Origin: Arminella tubonensis
Lineage (GTDB): Bacteria; Pseudomonadota; Alphaproteobacteria; Rhizobiales; Rhizobiaceae
Assembly: GCF_003240585.1 (NCBI RefSeq)
Contig: NZ_PCDP01000076.1
Location: 62,001 to 126,000 of the forward strand
Length of the DNA stretch: 64,000 bases
Reading direction: 5' to 3'
Both the position numbers and the translations under genes were made by a program. Positions within the stretch are counted from its first letter, which is position 1. Every line of letters starts with the position of its first letter. This document shows, piece by piece, positions 27,251-36,056 of the stretch. The notes beneath the pieces were generated by a model, which did not search any database, had not been told where the DNA came from, and was given only the letters and a program-made list of their open reading frames with translations.

Positions 27251-28237
27251 CTAGTGGTAGCTCTCGTCAGGGTGGGTTTTCCCTTTGAACAACCAGTAAA
27301 CCGCGAACGTGTAGACCAGGGTTAGGGGCAGAACGAATACACCAGCGCCCCAGAACATGAAGGACAGGCTTGCGTGTGGAGCTGCTGCTTGCTGGATCGT
27401 GATTGAAAATGGAACCATGTACGGAAGAAACGATGCCGCCAAAGTCCCGAACGCAGACAGGAACAACAAAACAGTTCCAAAGAATGGAAGACGATCGCGG
27501 TTGCTCCGAATCCCGTACGCGATCAAACTACATGCAAGGACCCCAATAAGCGGAAAGAGGACTAACACAGGCCGATCTGTCCATCGCGACATTACCGGCA
27601 AATCGATCAGCAGCGACGCGACAAATGCCACAGCCAAGAACAAAAGGACACCCATCAAGATCCTTGGAACATATCTGTGAGCAATATCGTGCAATTCCCC
27701 TTCAGATTTTTTCACTATCCAAGAAGCGCCGAGCAGACAGTATCCAAGGCATAGGCCCATTCCACAAAGGATAGAAAATGGCGTTAACCAACCAAACGCA
27801 GAGCCGGTAAAGCGCCCCGCCGAGTTAGGAATGCCCTCGACTAGAGCACCGACAGCGGCGCCCTGTACGAAGGAGGCTACAAACGATCCCAGCGAAAACC
27901 CGGCATCCCAGAACCACCGTCGGTTGAGGCTCTTTTCACGGAACTCAAATGCAACGCCACGAAAAATGAGAGCGGCGAGCATCAGGAAAATTGGAAGGTA
28001 AAACGCACTAAGGACCAGTGAATATACCATGGGGAAGGCGCCGAAAAGGATCGACGCGGTTAAAACAAGCCATGTTTCATTGCCATCCCAGACCGGCGAT
28101 ATAGAATTCAACATCTGGCGCTTGTGCTGCTCGTCGCGAGACAGCCCAAATAGCATTCCCACGCCTAAGTCGAATCCATCGAGCACTACATAAAGAACGA
28201 GCGTAAGTGCCAGCGCTCCGGTCCAAAAGGTTATCAT
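27251..28237 (-). CDS. cioB: Cytochrome bd-type (cyanide-insensitive) quinol oxidase subunit II
   Basis: Integral membrane partner of the bd-type oxidase, 328 residues with about eight helices. Recognised by the family opening (VLYVVLDGFDLGVGMLFGL) and by SPVWDGNETWLVLTASILFGAFP. It follows subunit I by 5 bases. The distinction between CioB and CydB rests on the partner subunit, which has a short Q-loop. Confidence 0.93.
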   Translation of the reverse strand: MITFWTGALALTLVLYVVLDGFDLGVGMLFGLSRDEQHKRQMLNSISPVWDGNETWLVLTASILFGAFPMVYSLVLSAFYLPIFLMLAALIFRGVAFEFREKSLNRRWFWDAGFSLGSFVASFVQGAAVGALVEGIPNSAGRFTGSAFGWLTPFSILCGMGLCLGYCLLGASWIVKKSEGELHDIAHRYVPRILMGVLLFLAVAFVASLLIDLPVMSRWTDRPVLVLFPLIGVLACSLIAYGIRSNRDRLPFFGTVLLFLSAFGTLAASFLPYMVPFSITIQQAAAPHASLSFMFWGAGVFVLPLTLVYTFAVYWLFKGKTHPDESYH

Positions 28238-28242
28238 CTTGT

Positions 28243-29649
28243 TTACTCCGCAGGTGTTGGGGGGGTGCCGGGGCTGCCACCTGGGATGGCCAGCGGTCGC
28301 TTTGGGTTAGCTCCGTCTCCAATTTCCTCAGGACCGAGGCCAGGGCCCACCTGCAGCAACCGATGTACGTAGGCGATCCCTGCAATTCCAATGGCGCTGT
28401 AAATTAATGCGAAGACGAAAAAGCTGATGGCAACCGCCTTTACGGTCAGTGACGGGGTAACAGCGTCGGCCGTCCGAAGCACGCCATATACTGCCCAAGG
28501 CTGCCGCCCTACCTCGGCAGTGAACCACCCTGTCAACGTCGCAATGAAGCCGAGTGGAAAGCTTAGGTAGATAAGCCATAGCAGCCAGCGGCGTTGGGGC
28601 AATTCAGTTTTATAGGTGGTCCAAGAGCCATACCAGGCCAGTGCCAGCATCGCTAATCCGCAGGCGACCATTATTCGAAAAGCAAAAAACGGTATAAGAA
28701 TTGGCGGTCTTTGATCGACCGGAAAGCTTTTCAAACCAACTTCTTCCGAGGTCAGGCTCATGGACCCTATCAAGCTTCCCAAGTATGGAACCGATATTGA
28801 GAACAGGTTTCTCTCTCCCGATTCGTCAGGGATGGCAAAGAGGACCTCAGACGCTGGCTTCTCATTCACCCAGCGGGCCTCTATGGCCGCGAATTTTACC
28901 GGCTGTTTGTCGTGGACATAGTCTCCTGTGAGATGTCCGAAAAAGAGCTGGGTGGGGACAAGTACCGCGGCCAGACCAAGCCCCATCCGGATCATAGCAA
29001 CGCCTTCCGCGTGTAGCCGCCTCTCAAGCAGATACCATGCACCGGTTGCCGCGACACAGAACGACGTCGTGACATAAGCGGCTAGGATCATGTGCGGAAA
29101 TCGGACCCAAACCACGGGGCTGAAGATAATGGCCGACCAATCCGTCGGCACGAAGGTTCCATCGGCGCTAAGGTCATAGCCTGTAGGCCATTGCATCCAA
29201 GAGTTATTCACCATGATCCAGAATGATGACAGGCTCGTGCCAAGCGCCACCATTGCACACGCAAAAATATAAACTGCTGGCGAAACCCGGCGGCGACCGA
29301 ACATCATTACGCCGAAGAAGCTTCCTTCCAGCGCAAACGCGGTGAAGCTCTCATATCCCAATAGCGGCCCCTGAATCGGTCCGGATCTAATGGATAGCTC
29401 ACTCCAATTTGTACCGAATTGGAAAGCCATGACGACGCCGGTCACCACGCCAAGACCGAAGGCGATAGCAAAAATTTTGAGCCAGAAGTCAAACAGGCGA
29501 CGATAAAGTGGGCGACCGGTCCAAAGGCGTACCGCCTCCAGGAATGTAAGCCAGGCCGCAAGACCCACGGTGAAGGCCGGGAAAATAATGTGAAACGACA
29601 CCGTAAAGGCGAACTGCAGGCGAGACAGCAGAAGGGCGGTCGGATCCAT
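28243..29649 (-). CDS. cioA: Cytochrome bd-type (cyanide-insensitive) quinol oxidase subunit I
   Basis: Haem-carrying subunit that oxidises quinol and reduces oxygen without pumping protons. The 468-residue product has the conserved haem-ligand region SRLQFAFTVSFHIIFP (His20), GYESFTAFALEGSFFG, and GWFTAEVGRQPWAVYG. The periplasmic Q-loop is short, as in CIO rather than E. coli CydA. The proline-rich C-terminal tail (GSPGTPPTPAE) is not conserved. It starts 11 bases after poxB. Such oxidases serve low oxygen, cyanide, sulfide or nitric-oxide stress. Confidence 0.94.
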   Translation of the reverse strand: MDPTALLLSRLQFAFTVSFHIIFPAFTVGLAAWLTFLEAVRLWTGRPLYRRLFDFWLKIFAIAFGLGVVTGVVMAFQFGTNWSELSIRSGPIQGPLLGYESFTAFALEGSFFGVMMFGRRRVSPAVYIFACAMVALGTSLSSFWIMVNNSWMQWPTGYDLSADGTFVPTDWSAIIFSPVVWVRFPHMILAAYVTTSFCVAATGAWYLLERRLHAEGVAMIRMGLGLAAVLVPTQLFFGHLTGDYVHDKQPVKFAAIEARWVNEKPASEVLFAIPDESGERNLFSISVPYLGSLIGSMSLTSEEVGLKSFPVDQRPPILIPFFAFRIMVACGLAMLALAWYGSWTTYKTELPQRRWLLWLIYLSFPLGFIATLTGWFTAEVGRQPWAVYGVLRTADAVTPSLTVKAVAISFFVFALIYSAIGIAGIAYVHRLLQVGPGLGPEEIGDGANPKRPLAIPGGSPGTPPTPAE

Positions 29650-29660
29650 ATCAAACTACC

Positions 29661-31403
29661 TCAATGCCAGAGGTTTGTAAGTGCGAGATCCACCAGTTCG
29701 TCGCCTCGGCCACTGAAAACGGCCTTAAGCATGTACAAGGTAAATCCCTTGGCCATTTCAGCGTTAATCGACGGTGGGACCGGAAGTTCAGTGCGTGCCA
29801 CGACAGCATCTATGAGGACGGGGCCGTCATGCGCCAACGCTTCGCGTATACCGCTTTCTACATCACGCGGGTGTTCCAGCCTTATCCCTTTGATGCCAAC
29901 AGCCTCTGCCATCGCGGCAAAGTTCGGGTTATCAAGGTCGGTTCCATTGGGGAGAAAGCCGGTGGATTTTTGCTCGACTTCGATGAAGCCGAGTGCCGAA
30001 TTGTTGAATACGACGATTTTCGCCGGAAGCTTTAACTGGGCGAGGGTGAGAAAATCACCCATGAGCATCGAGAACCCGCCGTCACCCGACATCGAGATAA
30101 CATGCCTGTTGGGAAATGTCGCTTGAGCACCAATGGCATGTGGCATGGCGTTCGCCATTGACCCGTGGCAGAAAGAACCGATCAGACGACGCCTTCCGTT
30201 GAGCTTCAGATAACGCGCGGCCCAGACGGTCGGCAGACCGACGTCGCAGGTGAAGATTGCGTCGTCAGATGCAAGGTCGCTTAACGTTTTCGCGACCTGC
30301 TGGGGATGGATCTTGCCGCTCGCGCCTGAGCCTTCGGCTAGAGCGTCCAACTCGCGTCTGGCACGTTGATAGTGAGATACGGCCTGGTCCAGATGGGTCC
30401 GGTCCAGACGTTCTCGGAGAGACGGCAGCAGCGCGTTGACTGTCGATTTGACATCGCCGACCAATCCGAGGTCGACGTTGGCACGTCGACCAATATTGCC
30501 CGGTCGGATATCAACCTGTGCGATCTGAACGCCGACGCCTTCAGGGTAGAATTGTCTGTAGGGGAAATCGGTGCCAAGCATTAGAAGAACATCACAGTCC
30601 TTCATGGCGTAGTAGCCTGACGCAAAGCCGATCAATCCGGTCATCCCGACATCGTAGGGATTATCGTATTCGATGTATTCTTTGCCCTTTAATGCATGAA
30701 CGACCGGGGCTTTCAGTTTCTTGGCGAGCGCAACAACCTCATCGTGGGCTCCAGCGCAGCCCGATCCGCAAAAAATTGTGACACGCCTTTCACCACCGCC
30801 GTTCAACATCTCGGCCAAGGCAGAAATGTCGCTCCGCGGTGGCAAAATCGAGGGGATTTTCGGCAAAAGACCAAGCGGGCGTGGCTTAATTGATGTGGGA
30901 GCCGCCTTGAGTGCGACATCGCCAGGAATAACGATTACCGAAACACCGCGTTTTCCGACAGCCTCTCTGATTGCTATTTCCAATGTTCTCGGCATCTGGG
31001 TCGGGTCGGCAATCAGTTCGCAATAGTGGCTGCACTCCTTAAAGAGATCTTGAGGATGCGTTTCCTGAAAGTAGCTTGAACCGATCTCCGAAGAAGGAAT
31101 GTGAGCAGCGATCGCAAGGACGGGAACCCCGGAGCGGTGGGCGTCAAACAGCCCATTGATCAAGTGAAGATTTCCCGGGCCGCAACTACCTGCGCAAACA
31201 GCAAGTGAACCTGTCAGATGGGCCTCAGCACTTGCAGCAAATGCACCAGCTTCCTCGTGACGAACGTGCATCCACTCAATTTGGCCGTGGCGTCGAACCG
31301 CGTCCGAGATGCCATTAAGGCTGTCGCCAACGACTCCGAAAATCCGCTTTACGCCCGCGGCTGCTAATGTTGCGACAAATTGATCAGCTACTGTTTCACT
31401 CAT
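29661..31403 (-). CDS. poxB: Thiamine-diphosphate pyruvate:quinone oxidoreductase (PoxB-like)
   Basis: Peripheral membrane enzyme that decarboxylates pyruvate to acetate and passes electrons to the quinone pool. 580 residues, against 572 in E. coli. Markers: GVKRIFGVVGDSLNGISDAV, catalytic Glu in HVRHEEAGAFAA, GPGNLHLINGLFDA, and the ThDP/Mg site MSGDGGFSMLMGDF ending with NNSALGFIE. The start at 31403 is preceded by GGAGG at 11 bases; an upstream ATG (31517) adds 38 unconserved residues. It heads the unit poxB-cioA-cioB-hemA. Related ThDP enzymes differ in substrate; the quinol-oxidase neighbours favour the PoxB assignment. Confidence 0.88.
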   Translation of the reverse strand: MSETVADQFVATLAAAGVKRIFGVVGDSLNGISDAVRRHGQIEWMHVRHEEAGAFAASAEAHLTGSLAVCAGSCGPGNLHLINGLFDAHRSGVPVLAIAAHIPSSEIGSSYFQETHPQDLFKECSHYCELIADPTQMPRTLEIAIREAVGKRGVSVIVIPGDVALKAAPTSIKPRPLGLLPKIPSILPPRSDISALAEMLNGGGERRVTIFCGSGCAGAHDEVVALAKKLKAPVVHALKGKEYIEYDNPYDVGMTGLIGFASGYYAMKDCDVLLMLGTDFPYRQFYPEGVGVQIAQVDIRPGNIGRRANVDLGLVGDVKSTVNALLPSLRERLDRTHLDQAVSHYQRARRELDALAEGSGASGKIHPQQVAKTLSDLASDDAIFTCDVGLPTVWAARYLKLNGRRRLIGSFCHGSMANAMPHAIGAQATFPNRHVISMSGDGGFSMLMGDFLTLAQLKLPAKIVVFNNSALGFIEVEQKSTGFLPNGTDLDNPNFAAMAEAVGIKGIRLEHPRDVESGIREALAHDGPVLIDAVVARTELPVPPSINAEMAKGFTLYMLKAVFSGRGDELVDLALTNLWH

Positions 31404-31550
31404 ATCTATATCTGCCTCCAGACTGACAAAGTTCTCATTTGGAGCGAAACCTAAATCGGTGGAGCGCAGCGGGTCTTGTCGAAATGCCCTGAGTAGGGAT
31501 GAACACACTCCGTTCATGCTTTTGTCGAGGAAACGTGATCGTTCGGGACT

Positions 31551-31568
31551 GCAACTATACGAAGGTAT
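31551..31568. promoter_or_regulatory. Dyad CTATAC-GAAG-GTAT between poxB operon and AraC gene
   Basis: Perfect ATAC / GTAT half-sites. The 16 bases GCAACTATACGAAGGT recur exactly at 50048-50063. It lies about 150 bases before poxB and 120 before the divergent AraC gene, so it could serve either. Confidence 0.5.
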
Positions 31569-31687
31569 GGAAGCAGTACACTCATGTCTACGACGTGCAC
31601 GATCTCAGTTGAATGTCGCAAGTTCCGCCTAGCCATCACTATGACAGTCGAGCTTTCTTTTCTCATCGATTTCATAGGATTGCGAAC

Positions 31688-32362
31688 ATGTCAGATGCGG
31701 TGATTACCATTCGGAACGACGATAGAGCGGGTCTTCTTGTTGATGAAATCAACCTGCATGATTTCTCAGGTGAAGTATCGAAGCTACTGTTGATGGCGAT
31801 TAATTGCATTGAGGACGACGAGGCCGTTGCAATCGATCACATGAAACGCGCGTCCAAACTCCTTCGCCCGAACGGGCCCAAGGATGGGAGCGGACTAAAT
31901 AGCGGCGGTAACACCAAGGTTGCGTCCGGTGGGCTCGCATCCTGGCAAGTAAGGCGCATCAAGGCGTATGTGGCCGAGCAGATAGCCGGTCAAATTTCTC
32001 TCAATGACCTTGCGGAGCTTGTAAGTCTCAGCACTAGCTATTTTTCGTCGGCGTTCAAGGCAAGTTTCGGTGTCTCGCCACATAACTACGTCGTTGCCCA
32101 GCGAGTGGAGTTTGCAAAGAAGAGAATGCTATTCTCCGATACTCCATTGTGTGAAATCGCTTTGGATTGCGGGCTTGCTGACCAAGCACATCTCTCTCGC
32201 GTTTTTCGCCGCGTCACAGGAATGACGCCGAGCGCCTGGAGACGATACAGCTTGAGAACAACCGATAGCCGGACGCCAAAATTCTCGGGCCATGACTTTA
32301 CGGGTGATCATTCTCACTTTGCTCACGGCCCCCGAGCGGTTTCTCTTTCGATAGCTTTATAA
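31688..32362 (+). CDS. AraC-family regulator, short N-terminal domain
   Basis: 224 residues from the ATG at 31688 (AGGA 8 bases ahead); a start at 31613 would add 25 residues. The N-terminal 90 residues resemble no sensor domain I know. The C-terminal HTH pair is intact: ISLNDLAELVSLSTSYFSSAF and PLCEIALDCGLADQAHLSRVF, followed by GMTPSAWRRYS. Divergent from the poxB-cioAB-hemA operon, which it may regulate. Confidence 0.87.
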   Translation: MSDAVITIRNDDRAGLLVDEINLHDFSGEVSKLLLMAINCIEDDEAVAIDHMKRASKLLRPNGPKDGSGLNSGGNTKVASGGLASWQVRRIKAYVAEQIAGQISLNDLAELVSLSTSYFSSAFKASFGVSPHNYVVAQRVEFAKKRMLFSDTPLCEIALDCGLADQAHLSRVFRRVTGMTPSAWRRYSLRTTDSRTPKFSGHDFTGDHSHFAHGPRAVSLSIAL

Positions 32363-32404
32363 GAGCAGCTCCACCTCCCAGTACAACGAAGATTGGACTT
32401 CCGT

Positions 32405-33508
32405 ATGACCGGCGCGACACTTTTTAAACCCATAACCATCAGCGAGCTAAATCTCGAAAATCGCATCGTAATCGCACCGATGTGCCAATATTCCGCGGTG
32501 GATGGTCAGATGAATGATTGGCACCAGATCCATCTGGGTTCGCTCGCTGTTTCGGGAGCTGGGCTCTTGATCACAGAAGCGACTGCGGTGTCTCCGGAAG
32601 GTCGCATTTCAAATGGGGATGTCGGCCTTTATTCAGACGCCTGTGAAAACTCCATGGCAAACGTTCTGAACACAATCAGGCGGTGGTCCAATATCCCCGT
32701 TGCGGTTCAGCTCGGACATGCAGGTCGCAAGGCATCCGTTCAGGTTCCCTGGAGGGGCGGTGCTCAGATCGCGCCAACGGAGTTGGGTGGCTGGAAGACG
32801 GTGGGTCCAAGCGATATTCCGTTTCGGTGGAGCTATAATCCGCCAGAGGCGTTGGACTATCAGGGCATGGCAAGAATTCGCGTGGCTTTTTCAGAAGCAG
32901 CTCGTCGGGCGGCTCGGCTCGGCATCGATGCATTGGAAATTCACGGTGCGCACGGCTACCTCCTGCATCAGTTCCTGTCGCCACTGTCAAACTTTAGAAC
33001 GGACGAGTATGGCGGGTCGCTGGAAAACCGGATGAGGTTTCCGCTCGAAATATTTGAAGTCGTCAGAGAGGCGTTCACTAATGGGCAGCCCGTAACCATG
33101 CGAGTTTCCGCGACCGATTGGGTCGAAGGCGGTTGGGATCTCGAGGAGACCATCGCGTTTGTGCAGGCACTCGAATCTCGTGGATGTTCGGCCGTGCATG
33201 TTTCGACCGGGGGTTTGTCATCACATCAGGAAATACCCGTCGGGCCGAACTACCAGGTCCCCTTTGCGCGAGCGATTAAGGCGGCGACGCCTATGCCGGT
33301 CATCGCAGTTGGACTCATAACTGACTTCGAACAAGCCGAAGCCATTCTTAGCACCGGGGAGGCGGACCTCATCGCAATTGCTAGAGGAGCGCTCTACGAT
33401 CCGCGCTGGCCGTGGCACGCAGCGGCTCATTTCGGCGAGAGCGTTGTTGCTCCCGAACAGTATCTGCGATGCCAGCCGAGGCAATACAAATCACTCTTTA
33501 GAGCGTGA
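32405..33508 (+). CDS. NADH:flavin oxidoreductase, YqjM-type Old Yellow Enzyme
   Basis: FMN ene-reductase acting on activated alkenes such as enones, nitro compounds and quinones; 367 residues. Visible: FMN-contacting APMCQYSA with the YqjM-class cysteine, HLGSLAVSGAGLLITEATAV, QLGHAGRKAS, substrate-binding HGAHGYLLHQFLSP and DEYGGSLENRMRF. The start is taken as the ATG at 32405. It follows the AraC regulator on the same strand with 42 bases between. A second OYE, of the NemA class, lies at 46.3 kb. Confidence 0.92.
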   Translation: MTGATLFKPITISELNLENRIVIAPMCQYSAVDGQMNDWHQIHLGSLAVSGAGLLITEATAVSPEGRISNGDVGLYSDACENSMANVLNTIRRWSNIPVAVQLGHAGRKASVQVPWRGGAQIAPTELGGWKTVGPSDIPFRWSYNPPEALDYQGMARIRVAFSEAARRAARLGIDALEIHGAHGYLLHQFLSPLSNFRTDEYGGSLENRMRFPLEIFEVVREAFTNGQPVTMRVSATDWVEGGWDLEETIAFVQALESRGCSAVHVSTGGLSSHQEIPVGPNYQVPFARAIKAATPMPVIAVGLITDFEQAEAILSTGEADLIAIARGALYDPRWPWHAAAHFGESVVAPEQYLRCQPRQYKSLFRA

Positions 33509-33558
33509 ATGGACCGTGTTGGGCGGCATTCGAGACCGACTTGGCATCTAGCCCCCAC

Positions 33559-33593
33559 GGCGGACCCTCCAACTTTGAGTAGGAGGATCCGCC
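33559..33593. terminator. Hairpin between convergent genes
   Basis: GGCGGACCCTCC and GGAGGATCCGCC form a 12-bp stem with a single mismatch around an 11-base loop, placed between the ends of the Old Yellow Enzyme gene and the symporter gene. A bidirectional terminator is likely, although the T-run is poor. Confidence 0.6.
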
Positions 33594-33602
33594 AGTGAAA
33601 TG

Positions 33603-35249
33603 CTATTCCGCGATCCCGGTATGCGCTGTCACGTACTGAGACTGAAATAGATCCTTGGACCGAACTCCACTTCTGCTCCGATCGCTGAGCGAGACTAAGA
33701 TCGTGGCCAAGAATGCGAGCGGGACCGAAAACAGCGCCGGGTTGTCATACGGGAAGGGTGCGTTCCCCAGCCCCAATGTAGTCGTCCAAACGGCAGGACT
33801 GAAAAATACCAACGTCAAGGCGCTGAGCAAGCCGATCAAGGATCCGCAAAAAGCACCTCTCGTGGTGAGGCCTCTCCATTTGACCGACAAGAAAATGACC
33901 GGGAAGTTTGCCGAAGCAGCGATCGCAAAGACCAAGCCGACCAGAAATGCGATGTTCTGGTTCTCGAAAAGCAAGCCGAGAGATATCGCCACAATGCTAA
34001 TAACGATCGCCGATGCTTTGCAAACCCTGATCTCGGAACCTTCGCTGGCCCTTCCTTTCTTCCAAGCCCGCGCGTAGAGGTCATGCCCGGCCGCCGCCGC
34101 GCCTGCCATTGTCAGTCCAGAGACAACGGCGAGAATTGTGGCGAACGCAACAGCGGAGATAAAGCCGAGCAACACCGAGCCACCGAGTTTGTGCGCGAGG
34201 TGAATTGCGACCATGTTGGTCCCGCCAATAATCTTGCCCGCGGCGTCGACGTAGTCTGGATCACCAGACACCAACGCGATAGCTCCGAAGCCCAAGATAA
34301 ACAATAGCGAGTAGAAAACGGTGATGAAGCAGGTTGCAACCAGCACGGAGACACGAGCCTGTTGCGCGTCGGATACGGTAAAGAACCGCATCAAGATGTG
34401 AGGCAAACCAGCGGTTCCAAAGATCAGCGCGACCCCAAGTGAGAGTGCTGAAATTGGATCCTTGACCAAGCCGCCAGGCGCCATAATTGCAGCGCCCTTT
34501 GGATGGACGGCAATCGCCGCTGCGAAAAGGCCATTCACACTGAACCCAAAATGGCTCAGAATGAGTACAGACATCAGAACTGTCCCGGATAATAAAAGTA
34601 TGGCTTTGGTGATTTGCACCCAGGTCGTAGCGAGCATACCTCCGAAGGTAACGTAGAGCATCATCAGAACGCCAACCAGAACCACGGCCACCCAGTAAGG
34701 TAGTCCGAACAACAGCTCGATGAGCTTGCCCGCCCCCACCATTTGGGCAATGAGGTAGAACAGCACGATCACAAGGGTGTTGATCCCAGCGATAGTACGG
34801 ATGGGGCTTTCCGAGAGGCGATATGCAGCAAGATCAGCGAATGTATACCGCCCGAGATTGCGAAGCGGTTCGGCCACCAGAAATAGTATCATCGGGAAGC
34901 CGACCAAAAAGCCGATCGCATAGATCATACCATCATAACCCGCCCCAAAGACTAACGCTGTGACGCCGAGAAAGGTTGCGGCGGATGTGTAGTCGCCAGC
35001 GATAGCCAAGCCGTTTTGGAAGCCACTGAGACCACCGCCCGCGGCGTAGAAATCCTTCGCCGTTCGTGTTCCTCTTCGTGCGGCCCAGACCGTCACTCCC
35101 AGACTGGCGAGAACGAAAAACAGAAACATCACTATCGCTAGCGGATTTGTCGCCTGCTTCACGACAGCCCCCGTCAGCGCCTCAGCGTTCGCGCGAGATG
35201 CAAGAAGCCAAAGCATAGCCGACGTCCCGAGACAGTAAACCCGCGTCAT
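33603..35249 (-). CDS. actP: Sodium:solute symporter, acetate permease ActP type
   Basis: SSS-family symporter for acetate and similar monocarboxylates; 548 residues and about 13 helices plus an N-terminal signal-like segment (to about residue 24). Family features include RRGTRTAKDFYAAGGGLSGFQNGLAIAGDY and GTAGLPHILMRFFTVSDAQQAR. It overlaps its upstream DUF485 partner by 4 bases, the normal yjcH-actP arrangement. PoxB elsewhere in the window makes acetate, a possible link but only inferred. Confidence 0.92.
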   Translation of the reverse strand: MTRVYCLGTSAMLWLLASRANAEALTGAVVKQATNPLAIVMFLFFVLASLGVTVWAARRGTRTAKDFYAAGGGLSGFQNGLAIAGDYTSAATFLGVTALVFGAGYDGMIYAIGFLVGFPMILFLVAEPLRNLGRYTFADLAAYRLSESPIRTIAGINTLVIVLFYLIAQMVGAGKLIELLFGLPYWVAVVLVGVLMMLYVTFGGMLATTWVQITKAILLLSGTVLMSVLILSHFGFSVNGLFAAAIAVHPKGAAIMAPGGLVKDPISALSLGVALIFGTAGLPHILMRFFTVSDAQQARVSVLVATCFITVFYSLLFILGFGAIALVSGDPDYVDAAGKIIGGTNMVAIHLAHKLGGSVLLGFISAVAFATILAVVSGLTMAGAAAAGHDLYARAWKKGRASEGSEIRVCKASAIVISIVAISLGLLFENQNIAFLVGLVFAIAASANFPVIFLSVKWRGLTTRGAFCGSLIGLLSALTLVFFSPAVWTTTLGLGNAPFPYDNPALFSVPLAFLATILVSLSDRSRSGVRSKDLFQSQYVTAHTGIAE

Positions 35250-35566
35250 CGCGCGATCTCCCGGACAGCACGAACCAGCGGATCTATTCTTACCGTTGCA
35301 TAGACGACGTAAATTGCGGTGAGAGCGAGAGCCGTTACCATGATCCCAACTCCCACCAACACGCCGAGGCTTACGACGGAACTGGCAAAGATTGGGGCAC
35401 CCAAAGTTGCTGGTGAGAAGGCAACCAGAAAAATAAAAGCGAAGTACAGGGTGGCCATTGTGAAAGCCAGACTTGTTCCGAGCCTGTTTCGTTGCGAACT
35501 CAAGCGGAGAAAGATCGCCGAGGTTCCAATGTCTTTCAGTTTGGACTGACGCTCTAGGGTATCCAT
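35246..35566 (-). CDS. yjcH: DUF485 inner-membrane protein (YjcH-like)
   Basis: 106 residues, two hydrophobic helices (SLAFTMATLYFAFIFLVAFSP and GVLVGVGIMVTALALTAIYVVY). This family almost always precedes ActP symporters and probably assists them. Its stop overlaps the ActP start by 4 bases. Confidence 0.88.
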   Translation of the reverse strand: MDTLERQSKLKDIGTSAIFLRLSSQRNRLGTSLAFTMATLYFAFIFLVAFSPATLGAPIFASSVVSLGVLVGVGIMVTALALTAIYVVYATVRIDPLVRAVREIAR

Positions 35567-35645
35567 GTTGCTGCCTTTCGAATGGCTATTTCTCGACGGA
35601 AGGGGTTGGTGAAGCCGGTTTTGTAGACCGCTTCCAATGAGGATA

Positions 35646-36056
35646 TCAGGAAAGCGTCAGTGGCGCGTTGGCGCTTTCCTTGAATTCGACAGTCGTGAAA
35701 ATAAGGTCTGTGTCACCAATATTCTCGAGGTCATGTGTCATGGATTCGCCTGCCCGAAAGCTGTGATGTTGTGTATCTCCCGGCTGATACGAGACTTCGA
35801 CTATCCGCCCGTCGGCGTAGTGAGATCTTGCGCTGCCGCCGGTCACGGCCGTCCAGAAGTAGTCAAGGACATGTGTGTGGAAGGCAAGTCGCTCGTTGGG
35901 CCCAAGAGTAAGTGCCCATACTCTGACGCGATCGGTTTCAGACACGAGGCGACTTCCAACGCGACCGTTTCCCTGATTGGCTTTGAACTCGGTCTTCCTT
36001 TTTTCGTCGAACTTTTCGGGTGGCTGAGGCCACCGGTCGATCACGATGCTGCCCAT
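35646..36056 (-). CDS. Cupin-domain protein
   Basis: 136 residues, a single small beta-barrel with metal-ligand-type histidines (LAFHTHVLDYFW and the later GDTQHHSF). The start at 36056 has AAGGAG 7 bases ahead and overlaps the end of the FAD monooxygenase gene by 16 bases, so the two are coupled. It may be a dioxygenase or isomerase acting on the monooxygenase product, or a binding protein. Function unassigned. Confidence 0.8.
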   Translation of the reverse strand: MGSIVIDRWPQPPEKFDEKRKTEFKANQGNGRVGSRLVSETDRVRVWALTLGPNERLAFHTHVLDYFWTAVTGGSARSHYADGRIVEVSYQPGDTQHHSFRAGESMTHDLENIGDTDLIFTTVEFKESANAPLTLS

